This document shows, in pieces, positions 26,452-34,592 of a DNA stretch of 64,000 nt. Numbering within the stretch: the stretch's first letter is position 1; each line of letters opens with the position of its first letter. Below the pieces are notes generated by a model. It was not told where the DNA came from, ran no database searches, and saw only the letters and a list, made by a program, of their open reading frames with translations. The DNA is from Nocardia stercoris (GTDB lineage: Bacteria > Actinomycetota > Actinomycetes > Mycobacteriales > Mycobacteriaceae), in contig NZ_RFFH01000007.1 in NCBI RefSeq assembly GCF_003696265.1, forward strand, positions 124,001 through 188,000, in the 5' to 3' direction. The translations under genes were made by a program, and so were the position numbers.

Positions 26452-26972
26452 CCGATCGCAAGGACAAGGTCACCGCCCGGCCGCGGCTGGAAACCCCGCT
26501 CGCGAGCCGGTTCCGCGGCTTCGACCTGGACTCCGAGGCGATGGCCCGGTCCAGCGAGAACGTGGCGCGCTTCCTGGGCACCGGCCGCTACCTGGCGATC
26601 CAGACCCTGGTCGTGGCCGTGTGGATCATCCTCAACGTCTTCGCGGTCAGCCTGCGCTGGGACCCGTACCCGTTCATCCTGCTGAACCTGGCGTTCTCCA
26701 CCCAGGCCGCCTACGCCGCGCCGCTGATCCTGCTGGCCCAGAACCGGCAGGACAACCGGGACCGAATCTCGTTGGAGGAGGACCGGACCCGCGCCGCCCA
26801 GACCAAGGCGGACACCGAATTCCTGGCGCGCGAACTCGCCTCGCTGCGCCTGGCCATCGGCGAGGTCACCACCCGCGATTATCTGCGCCGCGAACTCGAC
26901 GACATCCGGGAGTCGTTGACGCGACTGGAGAAACTCGCCGCGAAGCCGGACGTGCCCGGGGAACTCGCGTAA
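26448..26972 (+). CDS. DUF1003 membrane protein
   Basis: A 174-aa protein with two transmembrane helices (about 57-78 and 83-105) and the DUF1003 core: GTGRYLAIQTLVVAVWIILN, DPYPFILLNLAFSTQAAYAAPLI split over the helix hairpin, and QNRQDNRDR. The C-terminal third is a charged coiled coil (TEFLARELASLRLAIGEV). ATG 26448 overlaps the stop of the MgtE-N/CBS gene. This pair is common in actinobacteria and is thought to serve cation transport or its control. Confidence 0.9.
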   Translation: MTDRKDKVTARPRLETPLASRFRGFDLDSEAMARSSENVARFLGTGRYLAIQTLVVAVWIILNVFAVSLRWDPYPFILLNLAFSTQAAYAAPLILLAQNRQDNRDRISLEEDRTRAAQTKADTEFLARELASLRLAIGEVTTRDYLRRELDDIRESLTRLEKLAAKPDVPGELA

Positions 26973-27005
26973 CCCGCAGCGCCGCAACAGGTCAGGGTTC
27001 GGCGG

Positions 27006-27773
27006 TCAGCGGGTGAAGTACCGGCCCGGTGAGATGCCTACCGTGCGGCGGAAGGCGGCCACGTAGGCGCTGGGGCCGGCGTAGCCGACTCTGGGCGCGA
27101 TGCGGGCGACGGGCAGGCCGTCCGCCAGCAGCGGGAGCGAGGCGGCGAGCCGGATCTGGGTGCGCCATTGGGCGAAGGTCGAACCGGTGTCGGTGCGGAA
27201 CGCGCGGGCCAGGGTGCGGGCGCTGGAAGCGGTGGCCGTGGCGAACTCGGCCAGGGTGCGGGCGTCGGCCGGGTTCGCCAGCAGTGCCTCGGCGACCGCG
27301 CGGGCCCGCGGGTCGGTGGGCAGCGGCGCGCCGAGCGGGACGACGTCCACCGGTTCCAGCAGGTCGAAGACCACCGCCTCGGCGCGCCGGCGGTGGTCGT
27401 CGGGCAGGGGCTCGGACGTCATGTGGTCGAACAGTTCGCGCAGCAGCGGTGTCACCCGCAGGAGGGTGAGCCGGGCGAACGCCGCCGGGCAGCGGGCGGG
27501 TTCGAGGAAGATTCCGCGCAGGTCGGCGCCCGCGGCGGATCCGGTGCGGTGCGCGATACCGCCGGGGATCCACAGCGCGCGGGTCGGCGGCAGCACCCAG
27601 TGCCCCGCCCCACTGTCGACGGCGACGACACCCCTTGCGGCCCAAGTGATCTGATGCTGGGGGTGTCGATGTTCGTCGAACCAGTAGCCGGGCGGGAGGA
27701 CTCCCGCGCCGAACACCATGGCGGTCGGCCCGGTCGCCGCGACCAGAACCGGGGCGTGTCCGTCCTGCGACAT
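27006..27773 (-). CDS. AraC family transcriptional regulator
   Basis: A 255-aa regulator with an N-terminal cupin (EHRHPQHQITWAARGVVAVDS, about 35-55) for effector binding and a C-terminal double HTH (about 160-255: TLAEFATATASSARTLARAFRTDTG and VARIAPRVGYAGPSAYVAAFRRTVGISPGRY). ATG 27773 sits at the edge of the 54-bp gap shared with the divergent methyltransferase gene, which it may control. Confidence 0.9.
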   Translation of the reverse strand: MSQDGHAPVLVAATGPTAMVFGAGVLPPGYWFDEHRHPQHQITWAARGVVAVDSGAGHWVLPPTRALWIPGGIAHRTGSAAGADLRGIFLEPARCPAAFARLTLLRVTPLLRELFDHMTSEPLPDDHRRRAEAVVFDLLEPVDVVPLGAPLPTDPRARAVAEALLANPADARTLAEFATATASSARTLARAFRTDTGSTFAQWRTQIRLAASLPLLADGLPVARIAPRVGYAGPSAYVAAFRRTVGISPGRYFTR

Positions 27774-27827
27774 GAACCGGCAGCGTAGCGCCTTCCGGCC
27801 GGTAGCGTGCCCCCCTAGCGTCGAATC

Positions 27828-28403
27828 ATGACGATGAACTGTTGGCACCGCCTGCTCTGCCGATCGACCGTCTGGGAGCGGGTGAGCGGAACCCGGATCG
27901 TGCCGTGGGCGCTCGCGGGCACCGACCTCGGCGACCGCACCCTCGAGATCGGTCCCGGTTACGGCGCGAACATCGCCGCACTGCACCGCCACACCACCGA
28001 CCTCACCGGCCTGGAGATCGACCCCGACCTCGCGGACCGGCTCCGCACCCGCCACCCCGGGCGGCTGCGGGTGATCGACGGCGACGGCACCGCGATGCCG
28101 TTGCCGGACAGCACATTCGGATCCGTCGTCTGCTTCACGATGCTGCACCATGTGCCGTCACCCGCCCAGCAGGACACCCTGTTCGCCGAAGCGCTCCGAG
28201 TGGTCCGCCCCGGCGGCGTCTTCGCCGGCGCCGACGGCCTCGACACCCGCCTGTTCCGCTTCCAGCACCTCGGCGACACCTGTGTCCCCGTCCCGCCCGA
28301 CACCCTCCCCGCCCGCCTCACCGCAGCCGGCTTCACCGACATCCGCGTCGACCCCGGCACGGCCATGTTCCGTTTCAGCGCGCGCCGGCCCGCCGGGAGC
28401 TGA
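27828..28403 (+). CDS. class I SAM-dependent methyltransferase
   Basis: A 191-aa Rossmann-type methyltransferase. Motif I LEIGPGYGANIAAL binds SAM, the acidic residue ending strand 2 is in LEIDPDLA, DGDGTAMPLPDSTF precedes strand 4, and FTMLHHVP and LRVVRPGGVFAGAD are motifs of the ubiE-like group. Acceptor unknown. It diverges from the AraC regulator gene. Confidence 0.88.
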   Translation: MTMNCWHRLLCRSTVWERVSGTRIVPWALAGTDLGDRTLEIGPGYGANIAALHRHTTDLTGLEIDPDLADRLRTRHPGRLRVIDGDGTAMPLPDSTFGSVVCFTMLHHVPSPAQQDTLFAEALRVVRPGGVFAGADGLDTRLFRFQHLGDTCVPVPPDTLPARLTAAGFTDIRVDPGTAMFRFSARRPAGS

Positions 28404-28446
28404 CGCGGCAGACCCCGCCGATCGGAGTACCCGCCGAGATCGATGT

Positions 28447-28632
28447 CACTGCTAACTCCCGGTTACTTGCCGCCACCGGGCAGGTACAGTCTCTCGGGCA
28501 AGCGAGGGTGGACCCGCGCACCGGCCGCCCGGCTCGCCCGCCCGGTTCCCGGCGCGTCGGGCGTGAGCCGTCGCGAAGCCCCGACGACAGTCGGTGCCCG
28601 GTCGCGGGCTGAATTCCCGGCAAGTAGCAGTG
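28447..28632. repeat. bipartite inverted repeat upstream of a membrane protein gene
   Basis: CACTGCTA (28447-28454) and TACTTGCC (28464-28471) on the left pair with GGCAAGTA and TAGCAGTG on the right (28619-28632, sharing TA). The right arm ends 11 nt before ATG 28643. The two left half-sites are 9 nt further apart than on the right. It may be a leader structure or operator pair. Confidence 0.35.
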
Positions 28633-28642
28633 AAGAGATGTC

Positions 28643-29200
28643 ATGGATAGTCAACCGGCCCGGCCGTGGATCATCCGGGGGGTCGCGATGATCCTGCTCG
28701 GTATCGTCTGCGCGATCGTTCTGGGCACCGACCTGATCTTTCCCGCGGACCACCTTCGGCATCTGGAATGGAACGGCCGGGCCGAACAGTCGACGGTGCA
28801 GATCGATTCAACCGGCCGGTACACGCTGGTGCTGGACTATCCCGATCGCCCGGATCACCGGCCGCCGGCCGATGCCGAGATCAGCGTGACCGCACCCGAC
28901 GGTTCCGCGGTTCGCCTCGAACCGGGGACGGCGGGTACGAACGGGATCACGGTGGCCGGGGTCCGGACCGGCACGCGCGACTCCGGAGAAGCGCACTCGT
29001 ACTTGACCTTCCGCGCCGATCGGACCGGCGGGTACCAGGTGGCCGCCGACCGCTACGACGCCGGCGCGGTCGCCGCCGTGAACCGGGCCCCCCTCCAACT
29101 GTCGGTCCTGGAACGGATCGGCTGCGCCGGGCTGCTGGCGGCCGGAATGGCACTGATCGCCATCGGTGTCGTCCGGCGCTTCCCCCACCCGGCCGGCTAG
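28643..29200 (+). CDS. membrane protein of unknown function
   Basis: A 185-aa protein with an N-terminal (about 10-32) and a C-terminal (about 153-175) hydrophobic helix and an extracytoplasmic beta-rich domain between them (VQIDSTGRYTLVLDYPDRP and SYLTFRADRTGGYQVAADRY). This layout, two helices framing a jelly-roll-like domain, is frequent in actinobacterial envelope proteins without known function. Its TAG stop overlaps the stop of the converging YhhN gene (CTAG at 29197-29200). Confidence 0.65.
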   Translation: MDSQPARPWIIRGVAMILLGIVCAIVLGTDLIFPADHLRHLEWNGRAEQSTVQIDSTGRYTLVLDYPDRPDHRPPADAEISVTAPDGSAVRLEPGTAGTNGITVAGVRTGTRDSGEAHSYLTFRADRTGGYQVAADRYDAGAVAAVNRAPLQLSVLERIGCAGLLAAGMALIAIGVVRRFPHPAG

Positions 29201-29910
29201 GGCACGCTCGTACTCCGGTCGATTCCGGAGTCCGGTCGGGACCGCGACACGAGCGGCCGGACCTTGCCGAAGCCGCCGAGCCAGGCCAGGGCGAGCAGGA
29301 ACTGGGCTGCCACATAGGTCGGCATCACCACCGCGCTCTGATGCGGAAACAGGTGGACGCCGGCCAGGCCGAGGGCGATGAAACCGTCCGATACGACGAA
29401 GAGCGCGCCGCCCGCCGCGCCGGGAGCGGGGAGGCCGGAGGCGCCGATCGCCATCGCGACGAGCAGGAGGCTGTAGGCGATCACCGGGATCAGCAGGCCG
29501 CCGACACCGGACCAGATCGTGGCGACCAGGGCAAGCCAGATCACGGCGTAAGCGGCGACCGTCGCGCGGCGCACGTGAGTGAACGCGCCACGGCGGCGCA
29601 TGGCGGTCAGGTAGCAACAGTGGCCGGCGGCGAAGCAGGCCATGCCGGCGATGAACCACAATCCGCTGCCGCTCAGTGCGGCGTCGCCCGCGCCGCCGAG
29701 CAGGATCCCGGCGATCGGCAACCGCAAATCCGGACGGTCGCCGGTGCCCGACCGCGCCGTCACCCACACGAACAGTGCGAGGGCCGGCATCAGCAGGGGT
29801 TTGGTGATCCACTCGCCGACGCGGACGCCGGTGTCACCCAGGACGATGTTCGCCACGGACAGCGCGGCGTACCCGGCGGCCGCACGCCGCGCTGTGCTGG
29901 TGAACGTCAT
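29197..29910 (-). CDS. YhhN family integral membrane protein (lysoplasmalogenase-like)
   Basis: A 237-aa membrane protein with seven or eight helices and the two conserved acidic motifs of the YhhN/TMEM86 family, GGAGDAALS and VVSDGFIALG. Mammalian TMEM86B hydrolyses the vinyl-ether bond of lysoplasmalogens; in bacteria the activity is usually unproven. ATG 29910 begins the conserved part; ATG 29940 would add ten residues. It ends in overlapping stops with the converging gene. Confidence 0.85.
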   Translation of the reverse strand: MTFTSTARRAAAGYAALSVANIVLGDTGVRVGEWITKPLLMPALALFVWVTARSGTGDRPDLRLPIAGILLGGAGDAALSGSGLWFIAGMACFAAGHCCYLTAMRRRGAFTHVRRATVAAYAVIWLALVATIWSGVGGLLIPVIAYSLLLVAMAIGASGLPAPGAAGGALFVVSDGFIALGLAGVHLFPHQSAVVMPTYVAAQFLLALAWLGGFGKVRPLVSRSRPDSGIDRSTSVP

Positions 29911-29962
29911 GGTCGGCGATCGTACTGGTCGGTTGTCCATCGCGGGAGGGTCCGGACCGATC

Positions 29963-32899
29963 TCAGCGCCCCCGCCACACCGGCGACCGGTGTTCGGCGA
30001 AGGCGGCGACACCCTCTCGCGCGTCGTCGGAGAACACCGCCCGGCCCGCGAGTTCGGTCTGCCGGATGAACTCCTCCTCCCGGCTCCAGTCCGGTGCCTG
30101 CGCGATGATCTCCTTGCTGACCGCGACCGACAGCGGGGCATTGCCCGCGATCTGCTCGGCGAGCGCGATCGCGGCGTCGAGGACCGTGCCGGGCGCGGCG
30201 AGGCGGTTCACCAGGCCCAGCTCGGCCAGCCGGGGCGCGGGCATCGGATCACCGGTGAGCGCCAGTTCCATGGCGACATTGCGCGGCAGGCGCTGACTCA
30301 GCCGCAGCACGCCGCCGGCGGCGGCGACCAGGCCGCGCTTACATTCCGGGATACCGAACTCGGATTCGGTGGACGCGACGATCAGATCCGCGACCAGCGC
30401 CAGCTCACAGCCGCCGGCCAGAGCGTGCCCCTCGACAGCGGCGATGATCGGCTTCGTGATCGGCAGGCCGGCGATGCCCAATGGGCCCCGCCGCTCGGTG
30501 ATCGCGAACCGGCCCCGCGCCGCTGCCTTGAGATCCATTCCGGCACAAAAGGTTCCGTCGGCGCCGGTGAGCACCGCGATGCGGGCCGTGTCGTCGGCCT
30601 CGAAGGCGTCGACGATCCGTTCCAGCAGCTGCGCGGTGGCGTGGTCGATGGCATTGCGGACTTCGGGCCGGTTCAGGGTGATGATCCGGATCGGGCCGCG
30701 GTTCTCGACCAGCACCGTCGGCGGCGGGCAGGCCGGTACCGGCCGCCGGTCCCGGCCGACCACCGTCACACGGCGGTCGGCGATCTCCACCGGCCAGCCC
30801 AGCGGGTCTTCGCTCGCGAACTCGGTGCCGAGTTCGATGTTCTTGTCGCGCACCAGGACTCGCGCCCCGGCGGGCGTGATCGCGCTGACGATGGTCGCCT
30901 GCGGCGCACCCTCGCGGTCGTACTGGACGGTGTAGGCCTCGACCACGCCCGGACCGGTGTATTCGGTCAGCGCGGGGCGCGTGGGCGCCGGGTCGACCAT
31001 CGGGGTCAGCGATCGGTACAGCCGGGCCGGCGGCTGTGCCGAGTAGATGCCCAGCGCGTGCTTGGTGAGATACCAGCCGAGCGAGGTGGACAGGCCGAAT
31101 TCCTCCGGCTCCTGCCGCAGCCGCTCGACCAGCGTCGCGACCGCGTGCCCGCCGTAGTTGTTGCCCGGTCCACCCGCGAAAGTCAGTCCGCCGGTGAGCG
31201 ATAGCGGGCGGTCCGGGTCGCCGATCGGCAGATCCAGTTCGCGGGCGGCGATCTGCACCGCGGCCGGGAAGCACGAGTACAGGTCGATATGGCGGATCCG
31301 GTCGATCTCGAGGCCCGCCTCAGCCAACGCTGCTCGCCCGATGGTGCGGATCGCCGGGGACGCCGCCAGCTCACCACGTTCGGAGACGAACCATTCGTCG
31401 TTGGCGGCCGCGCCGGCGTGCAGGAAGACCCAGCGATCCTGTGGGACACCGGCCGCGGTCGCGGCGGCGACGCTGGTGACGATCAGCCCGCTGGCCAGGT
31501 CGACCTGAAGGTTGGCGCACAACAGTTTCGAATAGGGTGCGGACACCGGCCGGTTGCCGGCATCGGTGTGGGCCAGCTCGGCAGCGGTGAATGCCTTAGG
31601 CAGCCAAGCGAATTCGTTCTTCGCCGCCTGCTCGGACAGGCTCGCCCACAGCGCGGTGACGGTTTCGCGGTGCGCGGCGAGCGACTCACCGGTGCGGGCG
31701 CGGATCGCGGATTCCAGCAGCGCGTAGGTGTAGACCGGTGCGCCCAGTCCGGCCGCGGCCTCGGCCTGGTTGTTCGCCTCACGCTCGCTGCCCAGGATCC
31801 GGGACGGCGACACGTCGGCGGCCTGTTCCGGCCAGGCGACGGTGCGGCCGTTCTTCTGCGCGGCGGCCAGGGTCGCGCCGGCCTCGGCACCGCAGACCAG
31901 CACGATCGACGCCGTGCCGTCGGCCACGGCTTGGCCGGCCGCGTTGATCAGCGCCTGCCCGCCGTCGCCGCCGAAGCGCGCGGACTGGACCGTCTCGGCC
32001 GGATGCGCGCCGAGCCGTTCGGCGACCAGCGCGGCCTGGTCTCGGTAGGTCCAGGAGGTGCTGGCCACCGCGTAGACGGCGTCGGCGCGGGCCGCCAGCT
32101 CGGGTACGCCGGCGTCGCGGGCCGCCGCGCGCAGCGCCTCGACGGCGAGGGCCGCCGGGTCGCGATCCGGGTTCGGTACGCGCTGCACCACCTGCCCGGC
32201 GCCCACGATGACCGGCGTGCGCGGGTCGAGCAACCGGCCCGAGCGCTCGTGCCGGATCGGGGCGGCGACGGTCTCGGAATCGCCGCTGTCCCGGGCGATT
32301 TCGGCGAAGGCGGCCAGCGATTCGTCGAGCGCCTGCTGCAGACTGGTGGCGAGCGAGCCACCCATCGGCCCGCGCACCGGATCGCCGCTCATGCCGCAGT
32401 CGAGCACGACCCGGACACCGTCCGCCGTCTCGTCGATGCCGAAGCAGAGGACCAGGCCCAGGCCCATCGGCCCGCGGCCGGTGAGCAGCACCTCGGTGGC
32501 GTCGGCGCGGTCGACCCGCCAGGCCAGCTCGGCCGGGATCCCCATGAGCTTCACCTGCTCGGTGAACTCCACACCGGCCGCGAGACCCGCGGGCGGCGTG
32601 CCACGCCAGCCCGCGTGCATGCGCATCCATTCGGGGAACCGGCTCGCGTCGCCGAGCAGGTCGCGTACGCGCCCGGCGGTGACGTCGACCGGCACTCCGG
32701 CGCGCACCGCGCGGTCGTGTGCCGCAACCACGTCGGGAACCGGCCGGGTGGTATCCGTGACGATCCGCGGCGTAGGCGTAGGCGCGGGCCGGCGCAGCAG
32801 CCCGCGCGCGAGCTCGCCCACCTGTGCGGGGTTGCGCACCGCCCACGACACCAGATTCCGGACCGTCGTCCACTGTTTGCGTACTACACCGGAAGTCAT
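29963..32899 (-). CDS. SRPBCC / thiolase-like / enoyl-CoA hydratase fusion protein
   Basis: A 978-aa single frame with four modules (positions counted from an upstream GTG, two more than from ATG 32899): SRPBCC/START-like lipid-binding domain (about 60-205); thiolase-like protein of the SCP2/TLP1 type (about 228-640) with YSCFPAAVQ (Cys545) and GGHA (His587) but no N-terminal nucleophile Cys (FGGDGGQAL instead); the TLP1-type additional C-terminal OB-like domain (about 640-720); and a complete crotonase (about 728-980) with the oxyanion-hole CAGMDLK and both catalytic Glu, GGCE834 and IPE854. It could hydrate an enoyl-CoA while the upper modules bind or transfer the acyl chain. ATG 32899 has GAAGG upstream. 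It diverges from a TetR gene across a clear operator. Confidence 0.85.
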   Translation of the reverse strand: MTSGVVRKQWTTVRNLVSWAVRNPAQVGELARGLLRRPAPTPTPRIVTDTTRPVPDVVAAHDRAVRAGVPVDVTAGRVRDLLGDASRFPEWMRMHAGWRGTPPAGLAAGVEFTEQVKLMGIPAELAWRVDRADATEVLLTGRGPMGLGLVLCFGIDETADGVRVVLDCGMSGDPVRGPMGGSLATSLQQALDESLAAFAEIARDSGDSETVAAPIRHERSGRLLDPRTPVIVGAGQVVQRVPNPDRDPAALAVEALRAAARDAGVPELAARADAVYAVASTSWTYRDQAALVAERLGAHPAETVQSARFGGDGGQALINAAGQAVADGTASIVLVCGAEAGATLAAAQKNGRTVAWPEQAADVSPSRILGSEREANNQAEAAAGLGAPVYTYALLESAIRARTGESLAAHRETVTALWASLSEQAAKNEFAWLPKAFTAAELAHTDAGNRPVSAPYSKLLCANLQVDLASGLIVTSVAAATAAGVPQDRWVFLHAGAAANDEWFVSERGELAASPAIRTIGRAALAEAGLEIDRIRHIDLYSCFPAAVQIAARELDLPIGDPDRPLSLTGGLTFAGGPGNNYGGHAVATLVERLRQEPEEFGLSTSLGWYLTKHALGIYSAQPPARLYRSLTPMVDPAPTRPALTEYTGPGVVEAYTVQYDREGAPQATIVSAITPAGARVLVRDKNIELGTEFASEDPLGWPVEIADRRVTVVGRDRRPVPACPPPTVLVENRGPIRIITLNRPEVRNAIDHATAQLLERIVDAFEADDTARIAVLTGADGTFCAGMDLKAAARGRFAITERRGPLGIAGLPITKPIIAAVEGHALAGGCELALVADLIVASTESEFGIPECKRGLVAAAGGVLRLSQRLPRNVAMELALTGDPMPAPRLAELGLVNRLAAPGTVLDAAIALAEQIAGNAPLSVAVSKEIIAQAPDWSREEEFIRQTELAGRAVFSDDAREGVAAFAEHRSPVWRGR

Positions 32900-32921
32900 C
32901 AGCACCTTCTCGACTCGTCAT

Positions 32922-32943
32922 AAACAGTTGCTTCGTACTGTTT
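32922..32943. promoter_or_regulatory. operator between the fusion gene and tetR
   Basis: Perfect 7-bp inverted repeat AAACAGT (32922-32928) and ACTGTTT (32937-32943), 8-nt spacer, 22 bp upstream of the fusion-gene start. Typical TetR operator geometry; the divergent TetR is the obvious ligand-responsive repressor. Confidence 0.65.
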
Positions 32944-33073
32944 TCGATTGCAGCACGGCCCCCGGCGACCGTCAAGACGTGACGGCTCTTCGCCCGACAG
33001 CCGCATAGACAGCATCGCCGAAGCAGCCATCGAGGCCCCGTCATGTGCGGTAGCCGCACTTACCGTCATGACG

Positions 33074-33079
33074 TACGAT
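33074..33079 (+). promoter_or_regulatory. -10 element of leaderless tetR
   Basis: TACGAT (33074-33079) lies 7 nt before GTG 33087 with no ribosome binding site between. Confidence 0.5.
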
Positions 33080-33086
33080 AAGTCGG

Positions 33087-33743
33087 GTGACGACGCAACG
33101 CCCACGCCGCACCCAGGCCGAGCGCAGCGCGGCAACCCGGACGCTGATCCTGGACAGCACCGCGGAATGCCTGCTCGAACGCGGCTACCCGGCCACCACC
33201 ATCACCGAGGTGCAGGAACGCACCGGCCTGGCCCGGGGCACCGTGCAACACCACTTCCCCACCCGCGCCGACCTGCTCGTCGCCGCCACGACCCACGTGG
33301 TGGAAGCGCGCCTGCGGCGTTTCCGGCACGAAGCCGAACTCGTTCCGCCGGAACTGGATCGACTGCAGGCCCTGGTCGACCTGGCGTGGCGGGATCTCAA
33401 CAGCCCCGCCTTCTTCACCGCACTCGAACTGTGGGTGGCGGCGCGCACCGAACCGGACCTGCGCGCGAAACTGATGCAGGAGGAACGGCGCGTCTTCGAC
33501 GAGATGCGAACGGTATACCTGGACGTGCTCGGCGAGCCCTACGGCACGGACCCCCGCGCCGCGACCCTCGTCGAATTCACTCTCGACATCCTGACCGGCC
33601 TCTCGATGACCACGATGCTGAACGGTCATCTCGGCGAACGCGAAGCGGCCCTGCGCCGGTGGAAGCGCGCCCTCGCCGTTCTCGCCGGCACCCTGCCGGC
33701 CCACGAACTGCTGGCCGGCCGTCCCCCGGCCCGGCGCCGCTGA
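33087..33743 (+). CDS. TetR family transcriptional regulator
   Basis: A 218-aa regulator with the HTH ITEVQERTGLARGTVQHHF (about 39-57) and a helical ligand domain with FTALELWVAARTEPDLR. The HTH and the early ELWVAART segment are like TetR proteins controlling fatty-acid or lipid genes. It faces the SRPBCC-thiolase-crotonase gene and the 22-bp operator, so it most likely controls that gene in response to an acyl-CoA-type ligand (inference). Confidence 0.9.
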   Translation: MTTQRPRRTQAERSAATRTLILDSTAECLLERGYPATTITEVQERTGLARGTVQHHFPTRADLLVAATTHVVEARLRRFRHEAELVPPELDRLQALVDLAWRDLNSPAFFTALELWVAARTEPDLRAKLMQEERRVFDEMRTVYLDVLGEPYGTDPRAATLVEFTLDILTGLSMTTMLNGHLGEREAALRRWKRALAVLAGTLPAHELLAGRPPARRR

Positions 33744-33750
33744 GCAGCGG

Positions 33751-34299
33751 CTAACCGGAGAGGGAGAAGGGGAACGGACGGGTTGCCGTGGTGGGGGCCG
33801 TCGCGGGTGGAGTGGTCGTGGTGGGAGGCACCGAGCTGGTCGGGACCGGCGAGGTCGGCACGGGCGAGGTCGGGACCGCGCACGGTTGCCCGCCGGCGGG
33901 GGCTACGGTGACCGTCAGGGTGGGGAGGTTGTAGGAGGTCAGGTCGCTGGTGACAACGGTCGCCCCGAGGATGTGCGGGCCGGCGACCATGGGAGTCCAG
34001 GTGGTGAAGGGACTGGCCGAGGACAGGTTGTCGCCGGTGGTGAGGTCGTGGACGCTGACCCACGCATAGGGTCCGTAGACCTGGGCCTGGATGTACACCG
34101 TGCAGCCGACGGCGAGGGTGCCGGAGGTCAGGATCACCCCGGTGGGATTCGCGGCTGTCGTTGTGGCGGAGGTGGTTCCGGCTGCCGACGTGGTGGTGTC
34201 GGCGCCGGCGGCGCCGGTGAGTACGAGACCGGTGACTACGGCGGCGGCCGCGGCCGCACCGGCGGTCCGTGCCGTCCGGGTCGAAGTCCATGCGTTCAC
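33751..34299 (-). CDS. secreted Ser/Thr/Pro-rich protein
   Basis: A 182-aa exported protein. Signal peptide about residues 1-33 (basic STRTART, hydrophobic AAVVTGLVLTGA, AGA cleavage), a Thr/Ala-rich stretch, a compact Ig-like beta domain (about 50-135: GTLAVGCTVYIQAQVYGPYAWVS split into normal strands, with two Cys), then a C-terminal Pro/Thr tail with VPTSPVPTSPVP repeats. The domain looks like a surface or wall-associated module. GTG 34299 was chosen because it gives the complete signal peptide. Confidence 0.7.
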   Translation of the reverse strand: MNAWTSTRTARTAGAAAAAAVVTGLVLTGAAGADTTTSAAGTTSATTTAANPTGVILTSGTLAVGCTVYIQAQVYGPYAWVSVHDLTTGDNLSSASPFTTWTPMVAGPHILGATVVTSDLTSYNLPTLTVTVAPAGGQPCAVPTSPVPTSPVPTSSVPPTTTTPPATAPTTATRPFPFSLSG

Positions 34300-34592
34300 G
34301 GGTGCCTGCTCCCTCTGTGCGCGGCCGGTGGGTGTCGGGGTCAGACTAGGTGTGAAACGTACAAACTTCAGACGATCGGCGAAAGTTCGCCCGCCACCGC
34401 CCACCCGGAAATGCCAGGTGGTGCCGGAAGACGTTGGCGCAGAGGAGAGTTTGTTCGGTCCGAGTCCGGCGTTCAGTCCCCTACCTGTAGTTCAATTGCT
34501 AGCGTCCGGGTTACCGAACACTGAGAACGGGCGGGTCGCGATCCGGTCCACCCTTCCCGCGGGCCGCGGGGCACCGAGAGGATAGAGGCGTC

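Noticed and set aside
28435..28640. Possible cobalamin riboswitch (ACCTGCC and GGTGGC-like pieces on the minus strand)
   Set aside because: The order of conserved boxes does not match a B12 riboswitch, and the genes on that side are not related.
31289..32923. 544-codon plus-strand frame opposite the fusion gene
   Set aside because: Shadow of the fusion gene; Gly/Arg/Val-rich without domain pattern.
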